A stretch of 64,000 nt of DNA from Pelagimonas phthalicica (GCF_004364805.1 NZ_SOAP01000002.1:1054001-1118000), one strand, 5' to 3'; shown: positions 51,825 to 60,529, numbered from the stretch's first letter. Translations and numbers: made by a program. The notes: generated from the sequence alone by a model not told the origin.

Positions 51825-53317
51825 GCGATCTTTTGACCACGCAGGAATACAAATCCATCGCCGCCGGGCTGTCCCTGCCCCATCAGGCCTTTATCGATGG
51901 CAGCTTTCGCAGCGCGATTTCTGGCAAAACCTTTGCCACCACCAACCCGGCCACCGGCGCAGACCTGACCCAAATCGCCGCCTGCGACGCAGCAGACGTG
52001 GATGTCGCCGTTGAAAAGGCCCGCGATGCCTTTGAAGATGGCCGCTGGTCGCGCCTGCATCCATCCGCGCGCAAAGAGGTGCTGATCAAGCTGGCCAAGC
52101 TGATCAAACGCAATGCCCGCGAATTGGCGGTGATGGAAAGTCTGGATAGCGGCAAGACCATCTTTGACTGCGAAACCGTGGATGTGCCCGAAACCATTCA
52201 CTGCCTCATCTGGCACGCCGAGCTGATCGACAAGATCTATGATCAGACCGCCCCGGCCAGCGATGATCACCTCGCCATGATCTTGCGCGAACCTGTTGGG
52301 GTCGTTGGCCTTGTCCTGCCCTGGAACTTCCCCCTGCTTATGCTGGCCTGGAAGATCGGCCCAGCCCTGGCGGCGGGCTGTTCGGTGGTCGTAAAACCAG
52401 CCGAGGAAACCTCGCTCACCGCGCTGCGCATCGCCGAACTGGCGATGGAGGCGGGCATTCCCGCCGGGGTGTTCAACGTTGTCACCGGCTCCGGCCCCGA
52501 TGTGGGTGAACCGCTGGGGCGGCATCCGGATGTCGATATGGTCTCTTTCACCGGCTCCACCGCAACCGGTCGACGCTTTCTGTCCTATTCCGGCGAAAGC
52601 AACCTCAAAGAGGTGACGCTGGAAATGGGCGGCAAGAACCCCGCGATTGTCATGGCCGACGCCGAAAACCTCGACCGGGTGGCGGCGCATATCGTCAATG
52701 GGGCGTTCTGGAATATGGGCGAAAACTGCTCGGCCTCCTCGCGGCTGATCGTAGCGCGCGAGATCAAGGATGCTCTGATTGACAAGATCATCGCCCATGC
52801 CCGCGAATGGCCCATGGGCGACCCTCTGGACCCGGCCAACCGTATTGGCGCGCTGGTCTCGCAGGCGCATTTTGACAAGGTCTGTTCCTATCTCGACGGC
52901 TCTCAGCGGATCCTCTTGGGCGGCACAGCGGAAAATGGCTTTGTGGAACCCACCATTCTTGAGGTTCCTGCTGATGCCAAAGCCTGGCGCGAAGAGATCT
53001 TTGGCCCAGTCCTGTCCGTCACCACGGTGGACACGATGGACCAGGCCGTAGCGCTGGCCAATGACACCGAATATGGGCTGGCGGCCTCGGTCTTTTCGAG
53101 CAATATCAAACAGGCCCTGCGCGCCGCCCGCGCCATCCGTGCTGGAACCGTGACGGTGAACAGCTTTGGCGAAGGCGACAGCGCCACGCCCTTTGGCGGC
53201 TACAAACAATCGGGCTTTGGCGGGCGTGACAATGGCATCCACGCCCATGATCAATATACCCAGATCAAGACCCTCTGGATTGATCTCAGCGATGACGCGG
53301 ATGAGGCCGTGTCGTGA
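51821..53317 (+). CDS. NAD(P)-dependent aldehyde dehydrogenase (PuuC-like)
   Basis: A 498-residue aldehyde dehydrogenase. The nucleophile Cys is in FWNMGENCSASSR, the general base Glu in LEMGGKNP, and cofactor-binding text in VVGLVLPWNFPLLMLAWKIGPALAAG and FTGSTATGR. The closest pattern I can name is the gamma-glutamyl-gamma-aminobutyraldehyde dehydrogenase group (PuuC-like). The start overlaps the DapA-like stop by 4 bases and its own stop overlaps the oxidase start (GTGA). Confidence 0.9.
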   Translation: MSDLLTTQEYKSIAAGLSLPHQAFIDGSFRSAISGKTFATTNPATGADLTQIAACDAADVDVAVEKARDAFEDGRWSRLHPSARKEVLIKLAKLIKRNARELAVMESLDSGKTIFDCETVDVPETIHCLIWHAELIDKIYDQTAPASDDHLAMILREPVGVVGLVLPWNFPLLMLAWKIGPALAAGCSVVVKPAEETSLTALRIAELAMEAGIPAGVFNVVTGSGPDVGEPLGRHPDVDMVSFTGSTATGRRFLSYSGESNLKEVTLEMGGKNPAIVMADAENLDRVAAHIVNGAFWNMGENCSASSRLIVAREIKDALIDKIIAHAREWPMGDPLDPANRIGALVSQAHFDKVCSYLDGSQRILLGGTAENGFVEPTILEVPADAKAWREEIFGPVLSVTTVDTMDQAVALANDTEYGLAASVFSSNIKQALRAARAIRAGTVTVNSFGEGDSATPFGGYKQSGFGGRDNGIHAHDQYTQIKTLWIDLSDDADEAVS

Positions 53318-54651
53318 CACGCAAAGTCACACAGCTCCCGGCCCTAATCGGGCCGGCAGCCTGGGCCGAGATCCTGCCCCAACCCGCCACCTACCCGGCC
53401 CTTCCCGGCCCCGCCACAGCGGATGTGGTGATCATCGGGGCCGGGTTTGCCGGGCTATCGGCGGCGCGGCGATTGAAACAGTTAGCCCCCGACGCCTCGG
53501 TGACCGTACTGGACGCGCTGCGCATCGCCCAAGGTTCCGCCGGGCGCAATTCCGGTTTTATGATCGACCTGCCCCATGATCTCGCCTCTTCCGATTATGC
53601 CGGGCCGGGCAATGACCGCACCCTGATTGACCTCAACCGTCAGGCCATTGATTTTGGCCGGGCTGCGGTAGAAGAATTCAGCATTTCGCCCGATTACTTT
53701 GACCCATCTGGCAAAGTGAACGGCACCGCCACCGAGGCCGCGCATCAGCACAACCTCACCTATGGCGCGCATCTGACCCATCTGGGCGAAGACAGCGAGA
53801 TGCTGGATGCGCAGCAAATGCGCGAGATGACCGGCTCATCCCATTACCTTTCAGGGCTTTACACCCCCGGCACGGTGACCCTGCAACCTGCCGGATATAT
53901 CCGTGGGCTGGCCGCGGGCTTGGCCGCACAAGGCGTGCAGATTCACGAATGCTCGCCAGTGACCCATTTCGCCAAACAGAGCAGTGCATGGCAGATCACA
54001 ACCCCCGAAGGGAAGATCAGCGCGGGCAAGGTTATCTTGACCGTGAACGGCCATCTGCAAAGCTTTGGCTTTGCCAAGGGGCGGCTGATGCAGCTGTTTC
54101 TCTTTGCGATGATGACCCCGGATCTGGATGCCGAGAGCCTGCGCAAACTGGGTGGGCAGCCGCGCTGGGGCATCACCCCCTCCGACCCGATGGGCACCAC
54201 CATGCGCCGCATCGATAGCCGTCAGGGCGGCAACCGCATCATCACCCGCACCTGCGCGGTGTTGAAACCGGGCATGCGCGCCTCGCAGACGCAAATGCAA
54301 CGGGCAGCGGGCGTCATGCGGCGCAAGTTTGACCAACGGTTCCCGCAGCTTGCCGGGATAGCAATGGAATACCAATGGTCCGGCCATCTCTGCCTCAGCC
54401 GCAATGGGGTCTCGGTCACAAGCGAGCTTGAGCCCGGCCTGTTCTCTGCCTGTGCCCAGAACGGGCTTGGCACTGCGCGCGGCACCCTGACCGGGATCGC
54501 GGCGGCGGAATTGGCGATGGGAGCCAACAGCGAAATCTCGCGCTTTTTCAGCACCGAGGCCCAGCCCACCCGCCTGCCCCCGCAACCGTTTCAGGAAATC
54601 GGGGCCAATCTGGTGTTGCGCTATCGCGAGTGGCTGGCGCGGGCGGATTAA
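53314..54651 (+). CDS. FAD-dependent amine/amino-acid oxidase (DAO, PuuB-like)
   Basis: A 445-residue flavoprotein with the dinucleotide-binding motif VVIIGAGFAGLSAARRL near residue 38, SAGRNSGFMIDLPH as in gamma-glutamylputrescine oxidase, and the C-terminal ACAQNGLGTARGTLTGIAAAELAMG loop that covers the flavin. The start GTG overlaps the aldehyde dehydrogenase stop. It would oxidise an amine or D-amino/imino acid to an aldehyde or imine that the other enzymes take further. The exact substrate is not deducible. Confidence 0.87.
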   Translation: MTRKVTQLPALIGPAAWAEILPQPATYPALPGPATADVVIIGAGFAGLSAARRLKQLAPDASVTVLDALRIAQGSAGRNSGFMIDLPHDLASSDYAGPGNDRTLIDLNRQAIDFGRAAVEEFSISPDYFDPSGKVNGTATEAAHQHNLTYGAHLTHLGEDSEMLDAQQMREMTGSSHYLSGLYTPGTVTLQPAGYIRGLAAGLAAQGVQIHECSPVTHFAKQSSAWQITTPEGKISAGKVILTVNGHLQSFGFAKGRLMQLFLFAMMTPDLDAESLRKLGGQPRWGITPSDPMGTTMRRIDSRQGGNRIITRTCAVLKPGMRASQTQMQRAAGVMRRKFDQRFPQLAGIAMEYQWSGHLCLSRNGVSVTSELEPGLFSACAQNGLGTARGTLTGIAAAELAMGANSEISRFFSTEAQPTRLPPQPFQEIGANLVLRYREWLARAD

Positions 54652-54797
54652 ACGCGACGAAGTAGGTTTGCGGGTCAGAAGGCACCGTCATTGTGATTCC
54701 AAAACTCGCGGCGCGTTTTGGCAATCGTGTCTCCGCAACACCCTGCCGCGCCAAGCGCTCTCGGGACATTGCGGAGGCATCTTGTTTATGATGCCAA

Positions 54798-55198
54798 AAC
54801 GCGTGGAAGACCTATAAGCCGGATTCTGTTCCCCCAAGGGTCTCCCCCGGGCTCGACGACCATTCATCTGGGCCCCGCGTTGCCACGAGACTCTTGCTGC
54901 CAACCCGAACCTCTCAGGCCAAAGCCGCCCTGCCCCGATATCCGCAAGCGGATCAGCCGGACGCGAGGTTCCTATTTGGCATTGCTCCCGGTGGGGCTTG
55001 CCATGCGGGCCATGTTGCCATGCCCCCGGTGGGCTCTTACCCCACCGTTTCACCCTTACCGCATCGAAATGCGGCGGTCTGTTTTCTGTGGCGCTCTCCG
55101 TCAGATTGCTCTGCCCGGGCGTTACCCGGCACCGATGCTTTGGCGAGTCCGGACTTTCCTCACCCTTTCGGGTGCGGCCGTCCAGTCTTCCACGCGGG
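54798..55198 (-). ncRNA. rnpB: RNase P RNA
   Basis: On the minus strand the conserved RNase P core is visible: GAGGAAAGTCCGGACTC near 55145-55165 and the 3' ACAGAATCCGGCTTAT near 54814-54830. The P1 stem pairs GCGTGGAAGAC (55185-55195) with GTCTTCCACGC (54801-54811). Length of about 400 bases fits bacterial type A RNase P RNA, the ribozyme that matures the 5' ends of tRNAs. The exact ends are estimated from P1. Confidence 0.93.
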
Positions 55199-55273
55199 TG
55201 CCCGCTTACGCCCCAGCGCTGGGGGCGTCAAGAGAAAGACGCGGAAGTTTTGCCATCGGGGCGGGCTCGGGAA

Positions 55274-55320
55274 CCGTTAACGAAACATTGCCGAGTTGAC
55301 AGCTGTCAACTTCGTTAAAC
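55274..55320. promoter_or_regulatory. Nested palindromes upstream of rnpB
   Basis: TTGACAGCTGTCAA (55296-55309) is a perfect 14-base palindrome inside a wider inverted pair, GTTAACGAA (about 55276) and TTCGTTAAC-like text (about 55311). On the minus strand TTGACA could be the -35 box of rnpB, whose 5' end lies about 100 bases on. A regulator site is possible. Confidence 0.35.
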
Positions 55321-55331
55321 CGCGTTAACTC

Positions 55332-56042
55332 TCAGCGCAAAACCAAGGGTTCCGCCAGCCATTCCCGCAGCGCATCCGTGACAGCAATCGGCTGCTCCAA
55401 GGGCGGCAAATGCCCGGCATGTTCAATGATTTTCAACTGCGCGCTGGGAATGAGTTCAGCCATGAAGGTGTGGCGTTTGACCGGCCAAATCTTGTCCTGA
55501 GCGCCGCACATCACCATGGTAGGAACGACGATTTTGCGCAGCGTCGTCTGCTGATCGCGCCGCCGCTGCATGGCGCGGGCCTGGCGCATATAGCATTCGG
55601 GGCCAAGCGTTTGCGACATATCCTCGACCAGCGCGATGATCTCGGCGCGATAGGGCGTCGGGGCCAGATCGAAATGGCGCAGCTCCTCCTCCATCACCTC
55701 GCTGAGCTTGCCAGCGCGGGCGCGGATGATCTGCGGATCCCGCGCGGCGGCCTGCTGCGGCGTGTCGGCAAGCGGGGTCGTGTCCAGCAAAGCCAGCCGG
55801 GTGATACGGTCTGGCGCACGGCGGATCAGTTCAAGCGCAACGATCCCGCCCATGCCCAACCCGACAAGGGCAAAACGTTTCGGCAAAACATCCAACAGAT
55901 TCGAAGCGATTTCCTCAACCCGTTCCCCTTGGGTGATCGGCGCGCTCATCACCGCGTGGTCACGGGACAGGTCAGCAATCTGAGGGCCAAACAGGCGCGC
56001 ATCGCACATCATCGCAGGCAAAAACACCACCGGTTCACGCAT
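55332..56042 (-). CDS. Alpha/beta hydrolase-fold protein lacking the nucleophile serine
   Basis: A 236-residue protein of the alpha/beta hydrolase fold: VVFLPAMMCDARLFGPQI at the start, LVGLGMGGIVALELIRRAP at the nucleophile elbow, TMVMCGAQDKIWP with a conserved Asp and IIEHAGHLPPLEQP with the catalytic His. The elbow reads G-L-G-M-G where enzymes have G-x-Ser-x-G, so the nucleophile is glycine and classical esterase activity is not expected. The DNA (GGG TTG GGC ATG GGC) confirms it. It could be a catalytically inactive binder or lyase-like member. Confidence 0.75.
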   Translation of the reverse strand: MREPVVFLPAMMCDARLFGPQIADLSRDHAVMSAPITQGERVEEIASNLLDVLPKRFALVGLGMGGIVALELIRRAPDRITRLALLDTTPLADTPQQAAARDPQIIRARAGKLSEVMEEELRHFDLAPTPYRAEIIALVEDMSQTLGPECYMRQARAMQRRRDQQTTLRKIVVPTMVMCGAQDKIWPVKRHTFMAELIPSAQLKIIEHAGHLPPLEQPIAVTDALREWLAEPLVLR

Positions 56043-56150
56043 TGCTGGTCAGTTCCCTGTTGCGCAGCTTTGCCCCGAATGCGGGCGCAACTGCTCGCTT
56101 TGATCCTCTTGCGCTCACAGTATCAAACCGCGCGGCAATGGAAAGAGCGC

Positions 56151-56184
56151 AAACAAAAACGAGGCGCATTTTCGCGCCTCGTTT
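56151..56184 (-). terminator. Rho-independent terminator of the LysM-binding-protein operon
   Basis: On the minus strand AAACGAGGCGC and GCGCCTCGTTT pair around a 6-base loop, followed by TTTTGTTTG. It lies 32 bases after the stop of the gene at 56216. Confidence 0.85.
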
Positions 56185-56215
56185 CAATTGCTTGCCCAAG
56201 ATTTCACGGGTCACT

Positions 56216-57253
56216 TTAGCTGCCCAACTTGTCCCAGAAATGCTTGAGATGTTTGTTGACGATCTCATTGTAACGATCCGACTGGCGCAGCTTGGCCAGA
56301 CCGGCGTTAAAGCGATACATCATCGTCGTGCCGCGCCAGTGGCGTTTGGAGATGATCATATGCATGGTCTGCACCGATAGCGGGCGCGACAGCGGCTCGA
56401 TTTCACCACGCAGGCCCATTTTATCGACCATATGCGCGCCGTTAAAGACATTGGCAGAGACTGCATCAACCTCACCGGCCATCAACGCCTCAAAGCAGCC
56501 TTTGAACTCGTTGCGGCGTTCGAGGTTGATCAGACCTTTGCTCAGCCATTGGCGATCCGGGCTGTCGAGATCATGGGTGAACTGACCGGCGGCGCGGCAG
56601 ATGGTTTTGCCGTGAATGTCGCTGTCCTGTTCCCATTTGAACTCGTTCCCTTTGCGCACCCAAAGCAGCACCAGAATCTCGACCACCGGGTCAGAGAAAT
56701 GGAAATTGGCGCAGCGCGGTTCGTCCGGTGTCGCGTCGCAATCCGGTTTGAACCAGGGAAAGCCCATGTCAAAGCTCTTTTCATCGAGCAGAGGGAAGAG
56801 CTGTTTGGACCAATCCTCTTCGAAGGTGACCGAATATTTCACCGGGTTGGGCGTTTCTTCCATCACCGCATGAACCAGCTCGGTGGTCATGCCCTGCCCC
56901 AGCCAGTTCAGATCGGCAAAGGGCGGGCGCCCGGTGCCGGTCAGCAATTTGATCTCGGCCTTGTCCACATCCACATGATAGGGCGTGACCTCGGCCTTGA
57001 TGGTTTCCTGACCGGGCACGCAAGGAATGGTCAGCACATCACCAGGATTGATCTGGAAGACGCTGGATTGCAGCATCTCCTGATTGGCGTAATAGATCAG
57101 CGTCCATTTTTCAGGATCGCCAAAGCGTTTCTCTGCAATGGAAAAAACCGTTTCACCGGGTTTGACCGTATAGGTTTCATCATCACAGCTCTGCGCGGCG
57201 GCCCCAATCGGCAGCAGCAGCGCAAAAAGAGTGCTTAAACCGCGCAACCGCAT
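56216..57253 (-). CDS. LysM domain plus periplasmic solute-binding domain fusion (paralogue 1)
   Basis: A 345-residue exported protein. Signal peptide: MRLRGLSTLFALLLPIGAAAQ. LysM at about residues 27-78 (YTVKPGETVFSIAEKRFGDPEKWTLIYYANQEML), then a type 3 solute-binding-like domain: AEIKLLTGTGRPPFADLNWLGQGMTTELVHAVMEE, FDMGFPWFKPDCDATP, VEILVLLWVRKG, DIHGKTICRAAGQFTHD, GEVDAVSANVFNGAHMVD. LysM holds peptidoglycan; the rest normally delivers amino acids to transporters, but no permease gene is near. It starts one base after the paralogue at 57255, so both are co-transcribed. Confidence 0.85.
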   Translation of the reverse strand: MRLRGLSTLFALLLPIGAAAQSCDDETYTVKPGETVFSIAEKRFGDPEKWTLIYYANQEMLQSSVFQINPGDVLTIPCVPGQETIKAEVTPYHVDVDKAEIKLLTGTGRPPFADLNWLGQGMTTELVHAVMEETPNPVKYSVTFEEDWSKQLFPLLDEKSFDMGFPWFKPDCDATPDEPRCANFHFSDPVVEILVLLWVRKGNEFKWEQDSDIHGKTICRAAGQFTHDLDSPDRQWLSKGLINLERRNEFKGCFEALMAGEVDAVSANVFNGAHMVDKMGLRGEIEPLSRPLSVQTMHMIISKRHWRGTTMMYRFNAGLAKLRQSDRYNEIVNKHLKHFWDKLGS

Positions 57254-57254
57254 A

Positions 57255-58349
57255 TCAGAACTCTGCCCAGATGCGGCTCATATGTTCGTCAATGATCCGC
57301 TGATAGGTGCCGTTTTCCTTGATCATGGCCAATCCTTTCTCGAACTCTGCCAGCAATTCAGGCCCGTTGGGGTGGGATTTGTGCACAACCATATGGTTGC
57401 CATCCACCGAGATCGGCTGGCCTTTTGCCACCTCGACCTTGTCACCCAGGTTCATTTCCTTGATCTTTTTGCGCCCGGTGAATTCGTTCAGGACAACCCC
57501 GTCAACGGTGCCCTCAACCAAAGCATCGAAACAATCCGCCGGAGAAGGTTCGATATGCAGGTTGATATGGTTGTTTTTCAACCAGTTACGACCATGTTGA
57601 TCGAAGATATAGGTTGAATAGCCCTTGGGGCGACACAGGGTTTTGCCTGCCAGGTCATCGTCCGAGACAAAGGCAATCGGGCGGGATTTGTCGACGAAGA
57701 GCAGCATCAGCACCTCGAACATCGAGTCCGAGAAGTTCAGATTGGCGCAGCGATAGGTCTCTGGATCGGCGTCACAATCCGGTTTGAACCAGGGGAAACC
57801 GATATCCAGCAAAGCGTTGGACAGCAAGGGTTCGTGATGCGCGGACCAGTCATTGACCCAGTGAATGGCATAGCCTTCTTTCGGGTTGGCGGCTTTCATT
57901 GCTTCTTCGACAACCTCGGCCAGAATGCCGCCTTTCGGCAGGCCGCGATCGGTGAAGGGCGCGAAATCGTCACCGGTCAGGATGTTGATTTTCTTGCGCG
58001 TCTCAGCATTGCCGGGCGCAACCACAAGCGGAGCGGCAGGGGCCACAGCAGCGGCTTTGATCGCCTCAATCGGTGTGCCGCCCTCAAGCCCGGTAGGCAG
58101 GCCATTGATACAGGCCATGCGCAGCTTCATCCCGACGCGGATATTGTTCGGGTTGCCGCCGATCTTGTCGCTGTTATTGCTGTGGATCGAGGTCCACTGA
58201 CCGACATTCTTGTAAAGCTTGTCAGCGATCAGCGACAGGCTGTCACCGCGCCCCACCGTGTAGATGCCGCCGCAGGTTTCTTGTGCAGACGCAGAAAGAG
58301 TGCCAGCAACCAGCGCTGACGCGGCCAGCACACTCAGATGTTTCAACAT
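57255..58349 (-). CDS. LysM domain plus periplasmic solute-binding domain fusion (paralogue 2)
   Basis: A 364-residue exported protein: signal MLKHLSVLAASALVAGTLSASA, then LysM (CGGIYTVGRGDSLSLIADKLYKNVGQWTSIHSNNS), a linker, and the solute-binding-like domain (KINILTGDDFAPFTDRGLPKGGILAEVVEEAM, LDIGFPWFKPDCDADP, MFEVLMLLFVDKS, LAGKTLCRPKGYSTYIF, VDGVVLNEFTGRKKI) with the C-terminus EHMSRIWAEF. The ATG at 58349 follows GGGGAATG; a TTG at 58364 is less likely. The first gene of a two-gene operon with 56216. Confidence 0.85.
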   Translation of the reverse strand: MLKHLSVLAASALVAGTLSASAQETCGGIYTVGRGDSLSLIADKLYKNVGQWTSIHSNNSDKIGGNPNNIRVGMKLRMACINGLPTGLEGGTPIEAIKAAAVAPAAPLVVAPGNAETRKKINILTGDDFAPFTDRGLPKGGILAEVVEEAMKAANPKEGYAIHWVNDWSAHHEPLLSNALLDIGFPWFKPDCDADPETYRCANLNFSDSMFEVLMLLFVDKSRPIAFVSDDDLAGKTLCRPKGYSTYIFDQHGRNWLKNNHINLHIEPSPADCFDALVEGTVDGVVLNEFTGRKKIKEMNLGDKVEVAKGQPISVDGNHMVVHKSHPNGPELLAEFEKGLAMIKENGTYQRIIDEHMSRIWAEF

Positions 58350-58514
58350 AGGTACATTCCCCAAAATCCCGTTAACGAATGGTCGCGCATGTAGTGGGGG
58401 CCGTCAACGGCTAGCCTAGGGATTGTGGCGAGACCTATATGTATCAAGGGTTTCACGCGCTTTGACCACTCGGGTTTGGGGGCCATATCGAAAAAACGGA
58501 ATGCAAATTCGGCA

Positions 58515-58530
58515 GTTATCCACAGAATCG
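58515..58530. promoter_or_regulatory. DnaA-box-like site, upstream of paralogue 2
   Basis: GTTATCCACAGAATCG contains TTATCCACA, a perfect DnaA box, and lies 166 bases upstream of the paralogue 2 start. The same 16 bases occur at 59867, 166 bases upstream of paralogue 3. Confidence 0.55.
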
Positions 58531-58550
58531 CATGACGGAAATGACAGGCT

Positions 58551-58576
58551 GCGGGGGCTTGATTTTGGCCCCCGCA
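58551..58576 (-). terminator. Hairpin after paralogue 3
   Basis: GCGGGGGC and GCCCCCGC pair around a 10-base loop, 10 bases after the stop of the gene at 58586. No T-run; it may end transcription weakly or protect the mRNA end. Confidence 0.55.
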
Positions 58577-58585
58577 GCGGTGGTT

Positions 58586-59701
58586 TTACAGCCCGGCCCA
58601 GATGCTGGACATGTGTTTGTCGATGACGTTCAGATATTCGCCACTTTCACGCAGATCAGCGAGGCTGGCGTTGAATTTGGCGATGATCTTGCCCGATCTT
58701 GGGTTGGATTTATGCGCCACCGCATGCAGGCCTTCGATGGCGAGCGGGCGGGATAGCTGTAGTTCGATCTGGTCGGCAACGCCCATATCCTTGGACACGA
58801 TTCGCCCGGTGAATTCGTTCATCGCGACCGCGTCAGTTGTGCCATCGATCAGGCGAGCAAAACAATCTTCGGCGGATTGCGGCGTCTGCAATCGTGCCCC
58901 GGCGCGGGTGAGGAAATCAGCCCCCTGCCCCTGGCGCAACGTGGTGCCATGACCAAGTGGGGAGCAGACGCGCATACCGTCCAGGTCGGCCTCTGTCGTG
59001 TAAGTCACGCCGCTCCCCTTGCGGGTGAACAAGACCACCAGCATTTCAAACATTGGATCCGAATAGACGTAATCGGTGCAAAGCGAGAGCGACGGCGTGG
59101 CCTGGCAATCGGGCTTGCGCCATGGGAAGGCGAGATCGACCATGCCTTCGGACAACATGGGATCGAGATGCACCGAGCGGTCATTCACCCAGTAGAATTT
59201 GTGTTTACCAAAGTCTCCGGCCGAGACCACGACCCGGTTGACCAGATCGGTGATCAACCCCGAGCTGAGCTGCAAACGGTTGGTGAAGGGGCGGAAATCG
59301 TCACCAGCCAGCAATTTCAGCGCCACGCCTTCCTGACGTCTTTGCGCGGCTTTCTTGCGGGTGGTGATCGTGTCGGGAGTCGTGGCAGAGGCCGCCGCTG
59401 GCGCGCCCAAAGCTGCGGTTTGCACGGGTTTTCCCCCGGCCAAACCACGCGGCAACCCTCCGAGGCAAGGAATGCGATATTCATGACCAACGCGAATGCT
59501 GTCCGGGGTGGCAATCTTTTCGATGTTGTTGCGATAGATCACCGTCCATTGGCTGACATCCTTGTACAGCTTGTCCGCGATAAGCGACAGGCTGTCCCCA
59601 GGTTTGACCTTGTAGACACCGCCACAGGTTTCCTGTGCCTGCACCATCCCCGTACCGGCCGCCCATAGCGAAGCCGCCAGCGCAATTGCGCTCTTTTTCA
59701 T
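58586..59701 (-). CDS. LysM domain plus periplasmic solute-binding domain fusion (paralogue 3)
   Basis: A 371-residue exported protein: signal MKKSAIALAASLWAAGTGMVQA, LysM (CGGVYKVKPGDSLSLIADKLYKDVSQWTVIYRNNI), linker, then the solute-binding-like domain (LKLLAGDDFRPFTNRLQLSSGLITDLVNRVV, VDLAFPWRKPDCQATP, MFEMLVVLFTRKGS, MRVCSPLGHGTTL, TDAVAMNEFTGRIVS) and the C-terminus KHMSSIWAGL. The FPWxKPDC and NEFTGR blocks are shared with paralogue 2. It has its own promoter, which contains text related to that of paralogue 2. Confidence 0.85.
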   Translation of the reverse strand: MKKSAIALAASLWAAGTGMVQAQETCGGVYKVKPGDSLSLIADKLYKDVSQWTVIYRNNIEKIATPDSIRVGHEYRIPCLGGLPRGLAGGKPVQTAALGAPAAASATTPDTITTRKKAAQRRQEGVALKLLAGDDFRPFTNRLQLSSGLITDLVNRVVVSAGDFGKHKFYWVNDRSVHLDPMLSEGMVDLAFPWRKPDCQATPSLSLCTDYVYSDPMFEMLVVLFTRKGSGVTYTTEADLDGMRVCSPLGHGTTLRQGQGADFLTRAGARLQTPQSAEDCFARLIDGTTDAVAMNEFTGRIVSKDMGVADQIELQLSRPLAIEGLHAVAHKSNPRSGKIIAKFNASLADLRESGEYLNVIDKHMSSIWAGL

Positions 59702-59866
59702 GATCCTCTCCCTGCTCGACAGGATCCTCTCCACTGAATCCCGACAGGGTTAGCGTTGCTTATGTTGTGGCTTCGGTCAACAGTGGCACTAGGATTTGTG
59801 GAGACTTCTAGAGGTTTCAACAACTTCCGCCGTCGGTTTCAGACTGGAAATCGTCGCGTTTGAAAA

Positions 59867-59882
59867 GTTATCCACAGAATCG
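59867..59882. promoter_or_regulatory. DnaA-box-like site, upstream of paralogue 3
   Basis: The same 16 bases as at 58515, GTTATCCACAGAATCG, lying 166 bases before the paralogue 3 start and overlapping nothing coding except the tail of the neighbouring spacer. Contains a perfect TTATCCACA DnaA box. Confidence 0.55.
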
Positions 59883-59893
59883 GTGGGTCGGTT

Positions 59894-60529
59894 TCAAAGT
59901 TTTGGGCGGCGGGCCAAAAGCACCGTGAAGCCGCGGCAATCGGGATCATTTGGCACGAATTCTTCGACCTCGGCCCCGGCTTGGGCCAGCAGATTGGTAT
60001 ATTCGGGCAAGGAGAGCGAGGCGTGAAAGACCTCTTCGCCGCCAACATGGCCGGTCACCTCGCCTTCGCCCGGACCGACGGTCAGAAGCAGCCGCCCGCC
60101 GGGGGTGAGATGTTTGGCAATCAGGGGCAGCGCGTGGCGTTGTTCCGCCCGCGTCAGGTGAAAAAACGCGCCCCAATCTATGATCGCTTCGAATTGCTGA
60201 TTTAGGGCGAGGTCGCGCATATCCGCGCGGATGGCGCGGGCTTGCGGCAGGCGCTTGGCAAAGAGATCGAGCATGGATTGCGAAAAGTCACAGCCGGTGA
60301 CCTCGAACCCCTGCGCAACCAGCCAAGCGGCAATCGGTTCCCCCGCGCCACAGCCAAGATCCAAGACCGCCCCACCCGTCGGCACATCTGCGATGGCCCG
60401 ACGTAGCCAATTGATTTCGAACAGATCTTTGGGCCGTCCAGCGTCATAGGCCACTGCCTGACGATCATAGATCGCCTGCGTTTGCGTTGCCAAACGCGCT
60501 AGCCGGTCTTGCTCACGATCTGCATCCAT
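59894..60529 (-). CDS. Class I SAM-dependent methyltransferase
   Basis: A 211-residue methyltransferase. Motif I is AVLDLGCGAGEPIAAWL (near residue 54), followed by VTGCDFSQSMLDLFAKRLP, motif II/III AIRADMRDL, and FEAIIDWGAFFHLTRAEQRHALPLIAKHLTPGGRLLLTVG. It acts on a small molecule rather than DNA by its length. It starts 31 bases inside the preceding gene, so translation is coupled. Substrate unknown. Confidence 0.85.
   Translation of the reverse strand: MDADREQDRLARLATQTQAIYDRQAVAYDAGRPKDLFEINWLRRAIADVPTGGAVLDLGCGAGEPIAAWLVAQGFEVTGCDFSQSMLDLFAKRLPQARAIRADMRDLALNQQFEAIIDWGAFFHLTRAEQRHALPLIAKHLTPGGRLLLTVGPGEGEVTGHVGGEEVFHASLSLPEYTNLLAQAGAEVEEFVPNDPDCRGFTVLLARRPKL

Noticed and set aside
58515-58530. 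Replication origin suggested by DnaA boxes
   Set aside because: Only two isolated boxes, 1.35 kb apart, in gene promoters; no AT-rich unwinding region or dnaA, parA or repABC genes nearby.
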